From assembly GCF_002909375.1 (NCBI RefSeq), contig NZ_PPXD01000021.1, positions 1-64,000 on the forward strand: 64,000 nt of DNA, written 5' to 3'. Source of the stretch: Cryobacterium zongtaii (GTDB taxonomy: Bacteria; Actinomycetota; Actinomycetes; Actinomycetales; Microbacteriaceae). The notes under the pieces are model-generated. The model ran no database searches, was not told the DNA's origin, and saw nothing but the letters and a program-made list of their open reading frames with translations. The position numbers were made by a program, and so were the translations under genes. The first letter of the stretch is position 1. The number at the start of each line of letters is the position of its first letter. Positions 7,903 to 16,553 of the stretch are shown here, piece after piece.

Positions 7903-9050
7903 CGGTTCCCGGGCTGGTGAGTGTGCTCGTCATCGCACTGGCCTGCGCTCTCATCGTGGGCACCCTTGGCCTGATCAGCCTGCGCCTGCTCGCCAGATAC
8001 TCGCTCGTGTTGCAGCTGGTGGTGGTGGCCCTGGCCACGATCGTGTCGGTGGTCAGCGGGATGGCCGCGGCCGCGTCGCTGATGTACGTGTCGGATCACG
8101 ACCTGACGGTGTTCTACTTCGTCGCCGGGGTGGCGGGGAGCGTCTCGTTACTGATGGCGGGTCTGTTGGGACGGTGGATCGCGCGGGACAGCCGGCACCT
8201 CACTCTGGCGGCGGCGAGCCTGGGCCGGGGCGAGCCCGTCACGTCCGCGGAGCGGCACAGCAATACCGAATTCGCGGCTCTGGCCGAGCAGTTGACCGCG
8301 ACCGGGGAACGGTTGCGGGAATCCAGGGACCGTGAGGGCAAGATCGAGTCGGCCCGTCGGGAGCTGGTCGCGTGGATCTCCCACGACCTGCGCACGCCGT
8401 TGGCCGGCATCCGGGCGATGGCCGAGGCCCTGGAGGATGACATGGTCGAGGATCCCATCCGCTACTACGTTCAGATCCGCGGCCAGGTGGACCGGTTGAA
8501 CGGCATGGTCGATGATCTCTTCGAGCTGTCCAGGATCACGTCGGGCACCCTCCGGCTGAACTTGGCGCGGGTTGCCCTTTACGACCTGATCAGCGACACC
8601 GTGGCCGACCTCGGTCCCGTCGCGCGGGCAAAATCGCTTGACCTGCGCTTCGAGGGCGCCATGGGCCTGACGATCCTGGCCGACCCGCGCGAGCTGGCCA
8701 GGGCCGTCGGCAACCTGGTGATGAACGCGGTGCAGCAGTCGGCGCCCGGCGGCACCATCGTGGTGTCGGTCACCGAACACGCCGACGGGCGCGCCGTCAT
8801 CTCGGTGCAGGATTCGGCCGGAGGCATCGACCCTGCGGACCTCGAGCGGGTGTTCGAGCCCGGTTGGCGGGGCACCGAACCGCGCACCCCTGAGGCCGAG
8901 TCGGCGAGCCAGGGCCGCGCGGGACTCGGCCTGGCCATCGTGGACGGTATCGTGGCGGCGCACCACGGCGAGGTCACCGTGCAGAACACGCCGGGCGGAT
9001 GCCGGTTCGACGTGCTTCTTCCCCGGCACCCCGAGCCTGCCGGGGTGTGA
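7899..9050 (+). CDS. Membrane sensor histidine kinase
   Basis: A 383-residue kinase paired with the preceding regulator. Three membrane helices with very short loops fill the first 95 residues, so there is no extracellular sensor domain and the signal is probably sensed in the membrane. A HAMP-like linker leads to the H-box W-I-S-H-D-L-R-T-P-L and to the ATPase boxes: N box N-L-V-M-N-A-V, G1 D-S-A-G-G-I-D and G2 G-L-G-L-A-I-V. The start is fixed by the ATGA overlap. It converges on the epimerase gene with only 29 bp between. Confidence 0.93.
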   Translation: MTVPGLVSVLVIALACALIVGTLGLISLRLLARYSLVLQLVVVALATIVSVVSGMAAAASLMYVSDHDLTVFYFVAGVAGSVSLLMAGLLGRWIARDSRHLTLAAASLGRGEPVTSAERHSNTEFAALAEQLTATGERLRESRDREGKIESARRELVAWISHDLRTPLAGIRAMAEALEDDMVEDPIRYYVQIRGQVDRLNGMVDDLFELSRITSGTLRLNLARVALYDLISDTVADLGPVARAKSLDLRFEGAMGLTILADPRELARAVGNLVMNAVQQSAPGGTIVVSVTEHADGRAVISVQDSAGGIDPADLERVFEPGWRGTEPRTPEAESASQGRAGLGLAIVDGIVAAHHGEVTVQNTPGGCRFDVLLPRHPEPAGV

Positions 9051-9079
9051 TCCCGGACGCGGGGGCCCTGCCGGAGGAG

Positions 9080-10180
9080 TCAGACCACGGCCGCCCGCAG
9101 CGGGGCCGTGGCGAATTCGCGCATCCCCTCGTCGAAGCTCACCGACGGCGTCCAGCCGAGTTCGGTGCGCATTCGCTCTGAGGACGCCGTGATGTGCCGC
9201 ACGTCGCCGAGACGGTATTCACCGGTGACGACGGGGGCCGGCCCGTCGGCGGCCGTGCTCAGGGCCTCGGCCATGTCACCGATGGTGTGCACGGTGCCGC
9301 TGCCGACGTTGAACGGGCGGAAGGTTCCGGCCGGGGCGGTGCCGGTCCAGTCGATCGCGGCGAGGTTGGCCGAGGCGATGTCGCGCACGTGCACGAAGTC
9401 GCGGCGTTGGCGGCCGTCCTCGAAAACCGTGGGGGCCTCGCCGCGTTGCAGGGCGGACCTGAACAGGGACGCGACCCCGGCGTACGGCGTGTTCTGCGGC
9501 ATCCCCGGGCCGTAGACGTTGTGGTACCGCAGCGCTGCTGCCCGGCCGGTGGTGCTGCGGCTCCAGGCCGTTGCGAGGTATTCCTGGCCGAGCTTGCTGC
9601 TCGCGTAGACGTTGCGGGGGTCCAGGGGGTCGTCTTCAGCCACCAGCGCGGGTTCCAGCGGTTCCCCGGTGGCGGCGTCGGTCGGATCGAAGAGGCCGGC
9701 GTCGAGGTCCGCGGCGCGGCGCGGGCCCGGCCGGGCCACCCCGTTGGCACTGCGGTAGCTGCCCTCGCCGTAGACGACCATCGAGGAGGCCAGGACCAGC
9801 CTGTCGATCCCCGCCGCGGCCATCCCCGCCAGCAGCACCGCGGTACCGAGTTCGTTGCTGTGCACGTAGTCGGGCGCATCGGAGAAGTCGACGCCGAGAC
9901 CCACCTTGGCAGCCTGATGGCAGACCACGTCGATGCCGCGCAATGCGTGCGCGACGACCGCAGTGTCTGTGACGTCACCGACCACGAACTCCACGCGGGG
10001 ATCGACCGCGGGCAGTCCGCCGTGCACGTCACGGCGGAGGGAGTCGAGCACCCGCACCCGCCAGCCACGCGTGAGGGCTTCATCGACGATTGCCCCGCCG
10101 ATGAAGCCGGCGCCGCCGGTGACGAGGAGGTGGCGGCCGCTCGGGCGCCTAGCGCCCGGTGCGTTGCTGGTCTGGGTCAC
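9080..10180 (-). CDS. NAD-dependent sugar epimerase/dehydratase (extended SDR)
   Basis: A 366-residue extended short-chain dehydrogenase. T-G-G-A-G-F-I-G binds NAD, and the catalytic pair lies in V-Y-A-S-S-K. The substrate is probably a nucleotide-activated sugar. GTG 10180 has AAGGAG seven bases upstream. It sits 23 bp after the DUF5719 gene, so it can be read as the last gene of the whiB-side operon; its function may instead belong with the adjacent GT2/DUF2064/methyltransferase genes. GalE-type 4-epimerase activity is possible, but a clearer GalE is encoded at 15.3-16.3 kb. Confidence 0.85.
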   Translation of the reverse strand: MTQTSNAPGARRPSGRHLLVTGGAGFIGGAIVDEALTRGWRVRVLDSLRRDVHGGLPAVDPRVEFVVGDVTDTAVVAHALRGIDVVCHQAAKVGLGVDFSDAPDYVHSNELGTAVLLAGMAAAGIDRLVLASSMVVYGEGSYRSANGVARPGPRRAADLDAGLFDPTDAATGEPLEPALVAEDDPLDPRNVYASSKLGQEYLATAWSRSTTGRAAALRYHNVYGPGMPQNTPYAGVASLFRSALQRGEAPTVFEDGRQRRDFVHVRDIASANLAAIDWTGTAPAGTFRPFNVGSGTVHTIGDMAEALSTAADGPAPVVTGEYRLGDVRHITASSERMRTELGWTPSVSFDEGMREFATAPLRAAVV

Positions 10181-10203
10181 GGCGGGCTCCTTGGAGGACG
10201 GGG

Positions 10204-11658
10204 TCAGTGCGAGTAAACCGGGATGGCGGCGGCCAGCGGCCCGATCGGGCTGAGAGTGAACGACGCGGACTGGCCGTCACCGGTATACCGGACCGACGCC
10301 GCGATGCCCGTTCCGCCGGTAACCACGTGGCTCTGGGATCCGGCCAGCGCCACCACGACGGATTGGCCGGCGGCCACGCTCACGTCGATGACCGACCCGG
10401 TTTCGGAGGTGATGGTCAGGTCGGTGTCCGCACCTGAGGTGTTGGCCAGGTGCAGGGCCGGCGACGGACCGTCGGCGACACTGACCAGGAAGTCGCCGTC
10501 CTGGGGCGCGGCCGCGGCGGACCAGGCGAAGTCGGCGGCGGCGCTTCCGGCCGTCGTGGTGACGGCCGCGGCGACCAGCGGCTGGTCGGCGTTCAGCTTG
10601 ACCGTGTAGTTGCCGGCGACGACTCCGCTCAACGGGATCTCGGTGGCGATGCCGGCCTGAATTTCGACCTCGAGGGAGGTCCCCGTCGACGCACCGTCCT
10701 CGCTTTGCACACCGACGCTGACGGTCGCGTCAGTATCGCCGGGAACCAGCACGCGCACCGACGGGGTGTCGTCGGACACGGCACCGACATCGGCAGAGGC
10801 TTCTGCGCCCAGGGCGGTGACGGCGACGCCAGGGATGGTCTGGGTCGTGGACGGTGTGGTCGTCGGCCCGCTGAGATCGACCCCGCCGGGCTGGATGCCC
10901 CTGACCAGGCTCTGCTGCAGGGCCGCGGCGACCTGCCCACCGGTGGCCGTGACGTGCACGACCGGGGACCGCAGGTTGGGCGCGAGCCCGGCGAGGGACA
11001 CGATCCGCTGGCTACCGGGCTGCACGAGGATGCCGGTGGAGCCGGGGGCATCCACCGGGCCGGCTTCGCCGTAGACGGCGAGGTCGACGGACGCCACGAC
11101 GGTGGTGGGATTGCTCAGCAGCACCAGGCTGGTGCGGCCAACGTCGGTCGACCCGCTCACCAGCCAGGAGTCGCTGGACGCTTCGGTGCAGGCGGCCGCG
11201 GCCAGCCCGCCGACGGACTCGCCCGTCGCGGTCTGTGATTGGGAACCGGCGACGAGTGGGGCGTCGGTGGCGCCGGCCTCTACCGGCACGGTCAGCACGC
11301 TCGGGGCGCCGTCGCGTGGTGCCTGCGAGTTGTCGGTCGCGGTGAGGTCGGTGCGCTCTACGGGTACCTCTTCGGCGCCGGAGCCTGTGCCGCGCGCCGC
11401 GTACACGGCCGTGTACGGGCCGACGGAGGTCGCGGCATCCGCCTGGGTGGAGTCTTCGGCGAGGGTGAGGAGGGGGCCGGGGCAGACCCGCAACTGGTCG
11501 CTCGCGACCGGCGTCACCAGGGTCGACGGCGGGTCGCTCACGAGGGAGGGCCAGGGAACGATCGCGGCACCACCGACGGCGACGACGACGACTCCGATGC
11601 CGATCAGGCCCGCGGCATACCTGGCGCCGAGGACGGCGACTCTGCGCTTAGTTGCCAT
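10204..11658 (-). CDS. DUF5719 family membrane-anchored secreted protein
   Basis: A 484-residue protein with a basic N-terminus and one membrane helix at about residues 13-37. A long Ala/Gly/Thr/Val-rich, beta-looking extracellular part follows, resembling the DUF5719 family. There are no catalytic motifs. It overlaps the 1025-residue GT2 gene by 11 bp, so the two are translated together and probably work together outside the membrane. The repeated V-A-S-V-D-L and V-V-A-L-like strands fit immunoglobulin-like or beta-sandwich modules, but this is only an impression. Confidence 0.72.
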   Translation of the reverse strand: MATKRRVAVLGARYAAGLIGIGVVVVAVGGAAIVPWPSLVSDPPSTLVTPVASDQLRVCPGPLLTLAEDSTQADAATSVGPYTAVYAARGTGSGAEEVPVERTDLTATDNSQAPRDGAPSVLTVPVEAGATDAPLVAGSQSQTATGESVGGLAAAACTEASSDSWLVSGSTDVGRTSLVLLSNPTTVVASVDLAVYGEAGPVDAPGSTGILVQPGSQRIVSLAGLAPNLRSPVVHVTATGGQVAAALQQSLVRGIQPGGVDLSGPTTTPSTTQTIPGVAVTALGAEASADVGAVSDDTPSVRVLVPGDTDATVSVGVQSEDGASTGTSLEVEIQAGIATEIPLSGVVAGNYTVKLNADQPLVAAAVTTTAGSAAADFAWSAAAAPQDGDFLVSVADGPSPALHLANTSGADTDLTITSETGSVIDVSVAAGQSVVVALAGSQSHVVTGGTGIAASVRYTGDGQSASFTLSPIGPLAAAIPVYSH

Positions 11659-14600
11659 GGTCTGAATCCTTCGGGCTGCTGGTGTCCGCCGACGGTTGGT
11701 CAGTGGCCTCGGCCGGCTCGGCCGGAGCTTCCGTCGGTGTCGACGAGGCCGAGTCCTCGATGCTGGGGAGGACGCCCTTGGCGCGCCGGCCTGTCGGACG
11801 TTTCATGCGCCGGGGCCGCGCGGGCCGCGACGGACGCGCCACCCGGGTGGGCTTGGCCGGTTTGCTCAGGCGGGATGCGCGTCGGATCGCTTCGCGGTGC
11901 GCCTGCCGGACGGCCTCTCTACCGGCCCCGGTCGGCACCGACAGGAGCACCGTCGCGCCGATCACGAACAGGGCGATCAGGCCGGTCACCAGCCCGAAGA
12001 TTCCGCCGGCATCAGCGGGGACCTGCCCGTTGACGGCGGCGTCGGTCGGCACGTCAGAACGCCACAGCCGACCGAAAGCGGTATCACCGACGGGTGCCAG
12101 GGCGGCGTTGCCGTCGAGGGAGGTTGTGGTGCGGGTGGTCGTGTCGCTGGCCGCCTGCGTGATGCCGACGTCGTCACCCCACTCGGCGGGCTCGGCGGCG
12201 GCCGGCAGCAGCAGGACAAAACGAATGCCGAACTTCGCCAGGTCGGCCGAGGCGTCCAGTCCGCTCTGTGAGGCGAGGTTGCCCGCCAGGGTGGCCAGCT
12301 CGGTCTGTTCCTCGGTGAGAGTGCCGGCCGTGCTGTTCAGGGTGGACTGGGCGTCCAGGCGCACGCCGGAGCCCCGGACGATGGTGGCGAGGATGCCGCC
12401 ATCGGGCTGCGGCACGATCTGCAGGGTACCGACCCTGGGCTCGACGGCGGCCTCGGCGGTGACGAAAGCGGGCTGCGTGCGACCGATGCCCTCCTCGACG
12501 GCCGAGGTGCCGAGCGGGATCGCCCCGGCCAGAGGCAGGGAAACCACGGCCAGGGCCAGGGCCGTGACCACGAGCGGTGCGATGGCCATGCGGTGCAGGC
12601 CGCGGGCGGCGAAGACCACCGCTCCGACGAGACCGAGCCAGTACAGGCTGAGTCCGGCGCCGGGCCAGATGCCCACCGCCTGGGAGCCGAGCTCCGCCAC
12701 CGACAAAGAACCGGCGAGAATGGCCGTGCCCAGCCCGAGCAGGGCGGTGACCAGCGCGAGCGCTGCGCCGCGGGCGCCGGGTAGGAGCAACGCCATCAGG
12801 GCCAGGACGGCCATGGGGATCAACAGCAAGGGAACCAGGTAACCGGCCACGGCAGCGTCGCCGCCCCAGAGCGGCAGCAGCTGGGTCCAGCCACCGAAAT
12901 CGCCGGCCGGGAAGCCGAGGATGAACTGCCAGGTGGGCACGGGTGCCGTGGGCACCGGAACACCGGGATCGGCCAGCAACGCCAACCAGTTGCCGCGCAG
13001 CGCCTGGTCCCACAGCAGGGGGATGGCCAGCGCGAGCGCCGGCAGCGGGATCCCCACGAATCGCATCACGCTGCGGCCGCTGACGAGCACGCAGATCAGC
13101 CAGCCCACCAGCAGCGCCGGAGCGAGGGACGGCGCGCAGGCGACGATCGCGGCGAACAGCAGAGCGGCCGATCCGGATGCCGACCAGGACCGCGCGGCGG
13201 CGAAACCGGCGAAGAACAGCCAGGGCAGCAGCAGGTGCACGATGATGGCGGCAGGCCGGCCGGCCGCGAGAGCGGTGAGGAAGGTGGGCGACAGCGCCCA
13301 CAGCACGGCGGCCACGGCGCGGATCGAACCCCGGTGGGTCAATCGGGTCGCGGCCATCCAGGCGCCGACGGCGGCCAGCGGGAGGGCCAACAGATACACG
13401 AGGACCATCGCGAAGGACGGTGACCAGAAGGTGATGGTGCCGAGGACGGCGAGCACCACCGCGAACGGGTCAGCCGCCCCCGTGAAGCCCAGGCCGATGT
13501 CCCGCCAGCCGTAGCCGACGTTGGCCCAGAGGTCGCCGACAGTAGACGAAAGCGGGAGCAGGCCACCGCCGGTGAGCGACTGAGCTCCGATCAGCGGCGC
13601 CAGGATGGCGACGCCGACCATGGCGGCGGCGAGCAGGGTCCAGGCCCCGCCGCCGGCGAAGAACCGGATTTCCGGGCGGTCCCCGCGGAGTCCGGTGAGG
13701 GCAGCTTCCCTGGTGAGGGCGTGCCGACGGCGCACTTCGGCGGCCGACACGCGCAAGGAGGAAATCGATGACCAGGCGAGTGTGCGGGTGGCGGCGAGCC
13801 GCCGCCGAGCGGTGAGCACCCTGCCGCCCTGGAAGGCGGCGGCGAAGGCGGCGGCGAATTCACCGAGGATCGACCCCGGTTCCTTGCGCAGAAGGTTTCC
13901 GATGGCGCGGAGGAAGGCGAGCGGGATCAGGGAGATCCAGTGCACCGGCAGCGCCCAGGCCGGGGCGTAGACCAGCCGTCGGTGCAGCTGAGCGGACCGT
14001 TCGGCGCGCGCCCGGCGACGACTGGCCCGGCCGCGGGAGGAACCGTCGGGGCCGGCAACGCCGTCCCCGGCCGAGCTGACCCTGGCGGCGGCGACCACGG
14101 AGACGCGGTGGCCCGCGAGGCGTACGCGCACGCAGAAGTCGAGGGAGTCGTCGACGATGGGAAGCGCGGGGTCGAAGCCGCCGAGCTTGTCCCAGACGCT
14201 GTGGCGCACGAGCATGCCGCCGGCGCTGACGGCCAGAACATCACTCATGCCGTCGTGCTGCTCCTGGTCGAGCTCACTCTCGACCAGCGTCACGGTGGCG
14301 CCGTACGGGGTCATCGACTCGCCGAAGTCGTGGATGTAGTCGTCGGCGACCCATTCCATGACCTTGGGTCCAGCCACCGCCACTGACGGCGCGACCTCCA
14401 GTGCACCGATGAGGCTCTCCAGGGCGCCGGGCGCCGGAGCGCTGTCCTGGGCGAGGAGCCAGAGCAGCTCGTGGTCGCCGGCTGGAGGACTCATCACCCG
14501 GGTGGCGGCGCTGATGGCGGCACCGAACGACAGGGCGGAATCCGCTGAGATGAGATGGGTGGGCCCGAACGCAGCCAACAGTTCCGAGGTGGTGTCGCTG

Positions 14601-14725
14601 GAACCGCAGTCAACCGCTATGACCGTGTCGGGCTGCCGGGTCTGGCGGCGGAGGGCCTCGAGAGTTCGCTCGAGGTGCGAGGCGCCGTTACGGGCGACGA
14701 TGATGGCGGTGACTCTGGCTTGCAT
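11648..14725 (-). CDS. Large GT2 glycosyltransferase with polytopic membrane domain
   Basis: A 1025-residue protein. Residues 1-230 form a GT2 domain (V-A-R-N-G-A-S, V-D-C-G-S-S-D-T, and Q-D-S-A-P in place of a classic DXD). A basic linker follows, then about 13-14 membrane helices up to residue 955 with an extracellular loop at about 765-905. The tail is rich in Arg, Pro and Lys, then Ser, Glu and Ala. TAGGCT at 14735-14740 (read on this strand) lies nine bases before the ATG. Position between whiB and DUF5719 suggests a conserved actinobacterial envelope function linked to division or growth. The sugar and acceptor are unknown. Confidence 0.82.
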   Translation of the reverse strand: MQARVTAIIVARNGASHLERTLEALRRQTRQPDTVIAVDCGSSDTTSELLAAFGPTHLISADSALSFGAAISAATRVMSPPAGDHELLWLLAQDSAPAPGALESLIGALEVAPSVAVAGPKVMEWVADDYIHDFGESMTPYGATVTLVESELDQEQHDGMSDVLAVSAGGMLVRHSVWDKLGGFDPALPIVDDSLDFCVRVRLAGHRVSVVAAARVSSAGDGVAGPDGSSRGRASRRRARAERSAQLHRRLVYAPAWALPVHWISLIPLAFLRAIGNLLRKEPGSILGEFAAAFAAAFQGGRVLTARRRLAATRTLAWSSISSLRVSAAEVRRRHALTREAALTGLRGDRPEIRFFAGGGAWTLLAAAMVGVAILAPLIGAQSLTGGGLLPLSSTVGDLWANVGYGWRDIGLGFTGAADPFAVVLAVLGTITFWSPSFAMVLVYLLALPLAAVGAWMAATRLTHRGSIRAVAAVLWALSPTFLTALAAGRPAAIIVHLLLPWLFFAGFAAARSWSASGSAALLFAAIVACAPSLAPALLVGWLICVLVSGRSVMRFVGIPLPALALAIPLLWDQALRGNWLALLADPGVPVPTAPVPTWQFILGFPAGDFGGWTQLLPLWGGDAAVAGYLVPLLLIPMAVLALMALLLPGARGAALALVTALLGLGTAILAGSLSVAELGSQAVGIWPGAGLSLYWLGLVGAVVFAARGLHRMAIAPLVVTALALAVVSLPLAGAIPLGTSAVEEGIGRTQPAFVTAEAAVEPRVGTLQIVPQPDGGILATIVRGSGVRLDAQSTLNSTAGTLTEEQTELATLAGNLASQSGLDASADLAKFGIRFVLLLPAAAEPAEWGDDVGITQAASDTTTRTTTSLDGNAALAPVGDTAFGRLWRSDVPTDAAVNGQVPADAGGIFGLVTGLIALFVIGATVLLSVPTGAGREAVRQAHREAIRRASRLSKPAKPTRVARPSRPARPRRMKRPTGRRAKGVLPSIEDSASSTPTEAPAEPAEATDQPSADTSSPKDSDHGN

Positions 14726-14820
14726 ATCGGGAACAGCCTAGGTCGGTTATCGGTGAAGATCGCTGAACCGGTCAGGCGCGCCCTGAATCCGGCCGTTCGG
14801 CCTCGCTCCGCGGATCGGGC

Positions 14821-15156
14821 TCAGCCCGCCCGCTTACGGAGTTTGCGTCGCTCACGTTCGGACAGCCCGCCCCAGATTCCGAAGCGTTCGTCGTTGGCGA
14901 GGGCGTACTGCAGGCACTGGGGGCGCACCTCGCAGGATGCACAGATCTTCTTGGCGTCCCTGGTGGAGCCGCCTTTTTCCGGGAAGAAGGCCTCTGGGTC
15001 GGTCTGGGCGCACAGGGAGTCCGACTGCCAGGCGAGCGGATTGTCGTCCGCGCCCTCCACAATCGTCGGATCCTTGCGAACGCCGGGTACGCCGAGGCGT
15101 ACGGGATCGACGAACCAGTCTTCAGGTACCCCAGAACGATATTCAGACAACGTCAT
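14821..15156 (-). CDS. whiB: WhiB-family iron-sulfur regulator (WhiB2-like)
   Basis: A 111-residue Wbl protein. Cys49, Cys72, Cys75 and Cys81 give the C-x22-C-x2-C-x5-C pattern that binds a 4Fe-4S cluster. G-I-W-G-G at residues 93-97 and the basic tail R-R-K-L-R-K-R are the family's beta-turn and DNA-contact region. ATG 15156 has GGAGG four bases upstream, which rules out the longer ATG at 15183. WhiB2/WhmD relatives act with the housekeeping sigma factor in division control. It has its own strong promoter and stands upstream of the membrane GT2 and DUF5719 genes. Confidence 0.93.
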   Translation of the reverse strand: MTLSEYRSGVPEDWFVDPVRLGVPGVRKDPTIVEGADDNPLAWQSDSLCAQTDPEAFFPEKGGSTRDAKKICASCEVRPQCLQYALANDERFGIWGGLSERERRKLRKRAG

Positions 15157-15201
15157 ATCGCCTCCACCCATCAGCTCACGCACGTTTTCGCGCTAGAACT
15201 A

Positions 15202-15230
15202 ATTACACCGGTGTAGTTCACATCCGTCAA
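15202..15230 (-). promoter_or_regulatory. whiB promoter with embedded palindrome
   Basis: Read on the minus strand, TTGACG (15230-15225) is separated by exactly 17 bp from TGTAAT (15207-15202), a near-consensus sigma70-type promoter. The perfect 12-bp palindrome TACACC-GGTGTA (15204-15215) covers the spacer end and part of the -10, where a bound protein would block polymerase. Flanking AACTA and TAGTT extend the symmetry. Confidence 0.75.
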
Positions 15231-15303
15231 GTCGCGGATCGTAAACCCTCAATGATGGCTGGAGAGTTCAGACTCGCCCACTATGCCCGAATCGTGTCGT
15301 TGA

Positions 15304-16269
15304 TCAGACGGTGGATGCCTGCCGGGATTCCCAGGCGCTGCGCACCATGTCTTCGAGGGTGTGTCGCATCTTCCAGTCCAGGTCGCGCGCGGCCATCTCG
15401 CCCGACGCGACGATGCGGTCGGGGTCTCCGGAACGACGCGGGCCGATCTCCGGGCTGAACGGGATCCCGGTCACGGCCGCGACCGTGCTCATGATCTCGC
15501 CCACCGAAACGCCCTCGCCACTGCCGAGGTTGTAGACCGGGGCGATCGTCAGGCCGGCGTCCAGCCGCCTGGCTGCGGCGACGTGCGAGATCGCGAGGTC
15601 GGCGACGTGGATGTAGTCGCGCACGCAGGTGCCGTCGGCGGTCTGGTAATCGTTGCCGTTGATGCGCGGGGTGCGACCGTCGATCAGGGCCTCGAAGACC
15701 ATCGGGAAGAGGTTGTGCGGGCTCGTGTCGCGCAGGTCAGCGCTGCCGGAGCCGACCACGTTGAAATACCGCAGTGAGGTGTGCGCCAGTCCCGCGGCGA
15801 CGGCCTGGTCGCGCAGGAGCCACTCACCGATCAGCTTGGACTCCCCGTACGGCGACTCGGGGCTCTTCGCGGTCTCTTCGGTGACGAGGTCGGTGAACGG
15901 GGTGCCGTAGACGGCGGCGCTCGAGGAGAAGACGATGCGGCCGACGCCGGCCTCCTGCATGGCCGCGAGCAGCAGGGCGGTCGCCGTCACGTTCTGCTCG
16001 TAGGTGTGCAGCGGGCGGGACACCGAGACACCGGCGTACTTGAATCCGGCGACGTGCACGACGCCGCTGATCGGGTGCTCGGCGAAGGTCTTCGCCAGCA
16101 GCTCGGTGTCGAGCAGGGTTCCCTTGATGAAAGGAACTCCGGCCGGCACAAAGTCAGCGTGCCCGCTGGACAGGTCGTCCAGGACGACGACCTCGATGCC
16201 CTCGGCGAGGAACGCGCGGACGACGTGGGAGCCGATATAGCCGGCCCCTCCGGTTACAAGCCAAGCCAT
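15304..16269 (-). CDS. galE: UDP-glucose 4-epimerase
   Basis: A 321-residue extended SDR that interconverts UDP-glucose and UDP-galactose in the cytoplasm. T-G-G-A-G-Y-I-G-S-H at residues 6-15 binds NAD. The catalytic pair is Tyr141/Lys145 in P-Y-G-E-S-K, and S-S-S-A-A-V-Y-G at 115-122 supplies the serine. AGGGG lies upstream of the ATG. Its product can feed the UDP-galactopyranose mutase at 39-40 kb. A small membrane-protein gene lies 51 bp upstream on the same strand and may be co-transcribed. Confidence 0.92.
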   Translation of the reverse strand: MAWLVTGGAGYIGSHVVRAFLAEGIEVVVLDDLSSGHADFVPAGVPFIKGTLLDTELLAKTFAEHPISGVVHVAGFKYAGVSVSRPLHTYEQNVTATALLLAAMQEAGVGRIVFSSSAAVYGTPFTDLVTEETAKSPESPYGESKLIGEWLLRDQAVAAGLAHTSLRYFNVVGSGSADLRDTSPHNLFPMVFEALIDGRTPRINGNDYQTADGTCVRDYIHVADLAISHVAAARRLDAGLTIAPVYNLGSGEGVSVGEIMSTVAAVTGIPFSPEIGPRRSGDPDRIVASGEMAARDLDWKMRHTLEDMVRSAWESRQASTV

Positions 16270-16320
16270 GTGGTGCCCCTGCGCTCTCCGGGCAACCGTG
16301 TGCTGCCGCTTCAGACCACA

Positions 16321-16464
16321 CTATCGCCCGCGCGGGAACGGTTCGGGATGCCGGTTACGGCGTGCCAGTTCGGCCTCGCCGTAGCCGTCGGAGCGCATGG
16401 TGACGATGCTCGCCGCCACGGCCCAGATGGACAGGGCCAGCAGTACACTCAGAAACAGGATCAT
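16321..16464 (-). CDS. 47-residue single-helix membrane protein
   Basis: A short reading frame beginning M-I-L-F-L-S-V-L-L-A. One membrane helix spans about residues 2-22, then a charged tail R-S-D-G-Y-G-E-A-E-L-A-R-R-N-R-H. The hydrophobic-then-basic layout and proper start and stop make it look real in a stretch otherwise empty of genes. TACCGT lies seven bases before the ATG, giving a leaderless transcript. It is upstream of galE and divergent from the AraC regulator. The function is unknown. Confidence 0.6.
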   Translation of the reverse strand: MILFLSVLLALSIWAVAASIVTMRSDGYGEAELARRNRHPEPFPRGR

Positions 16465-16490
16465 GGCACTAACGGTAGGTCTTGCGACTT

Positions 16491-16508
16491 TCTGCCACGA
16501 GTGGCAGA
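16491..16508. promoter_or_regulatory. Perfect 18-bp palindrome, candidate operator
   Basis: TCTGCCAC-GA-GTGGCAGA has two perfect 8-bp arms with a two-base spacer. It lies between the divergent 47-residue membrane protein and the AraC-type regulator, 46 bp before the latter's start, and is a likely autoregulatory site. Each arm holds a TGGC core as in AdpA-type sites, but the full AdpA consensus is not met. Confidence 0.6.
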
Positions 16509-16553
16509 GTTGCCGTTTACCCGCACATTCCTGCCATCGTCTCCGAGGACCCC

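Noticed and set aside
16491..16508. Palindrome as a transcription terminator
   Set aside because: There is no T-run on either side and it lies in a divergent promoter region.
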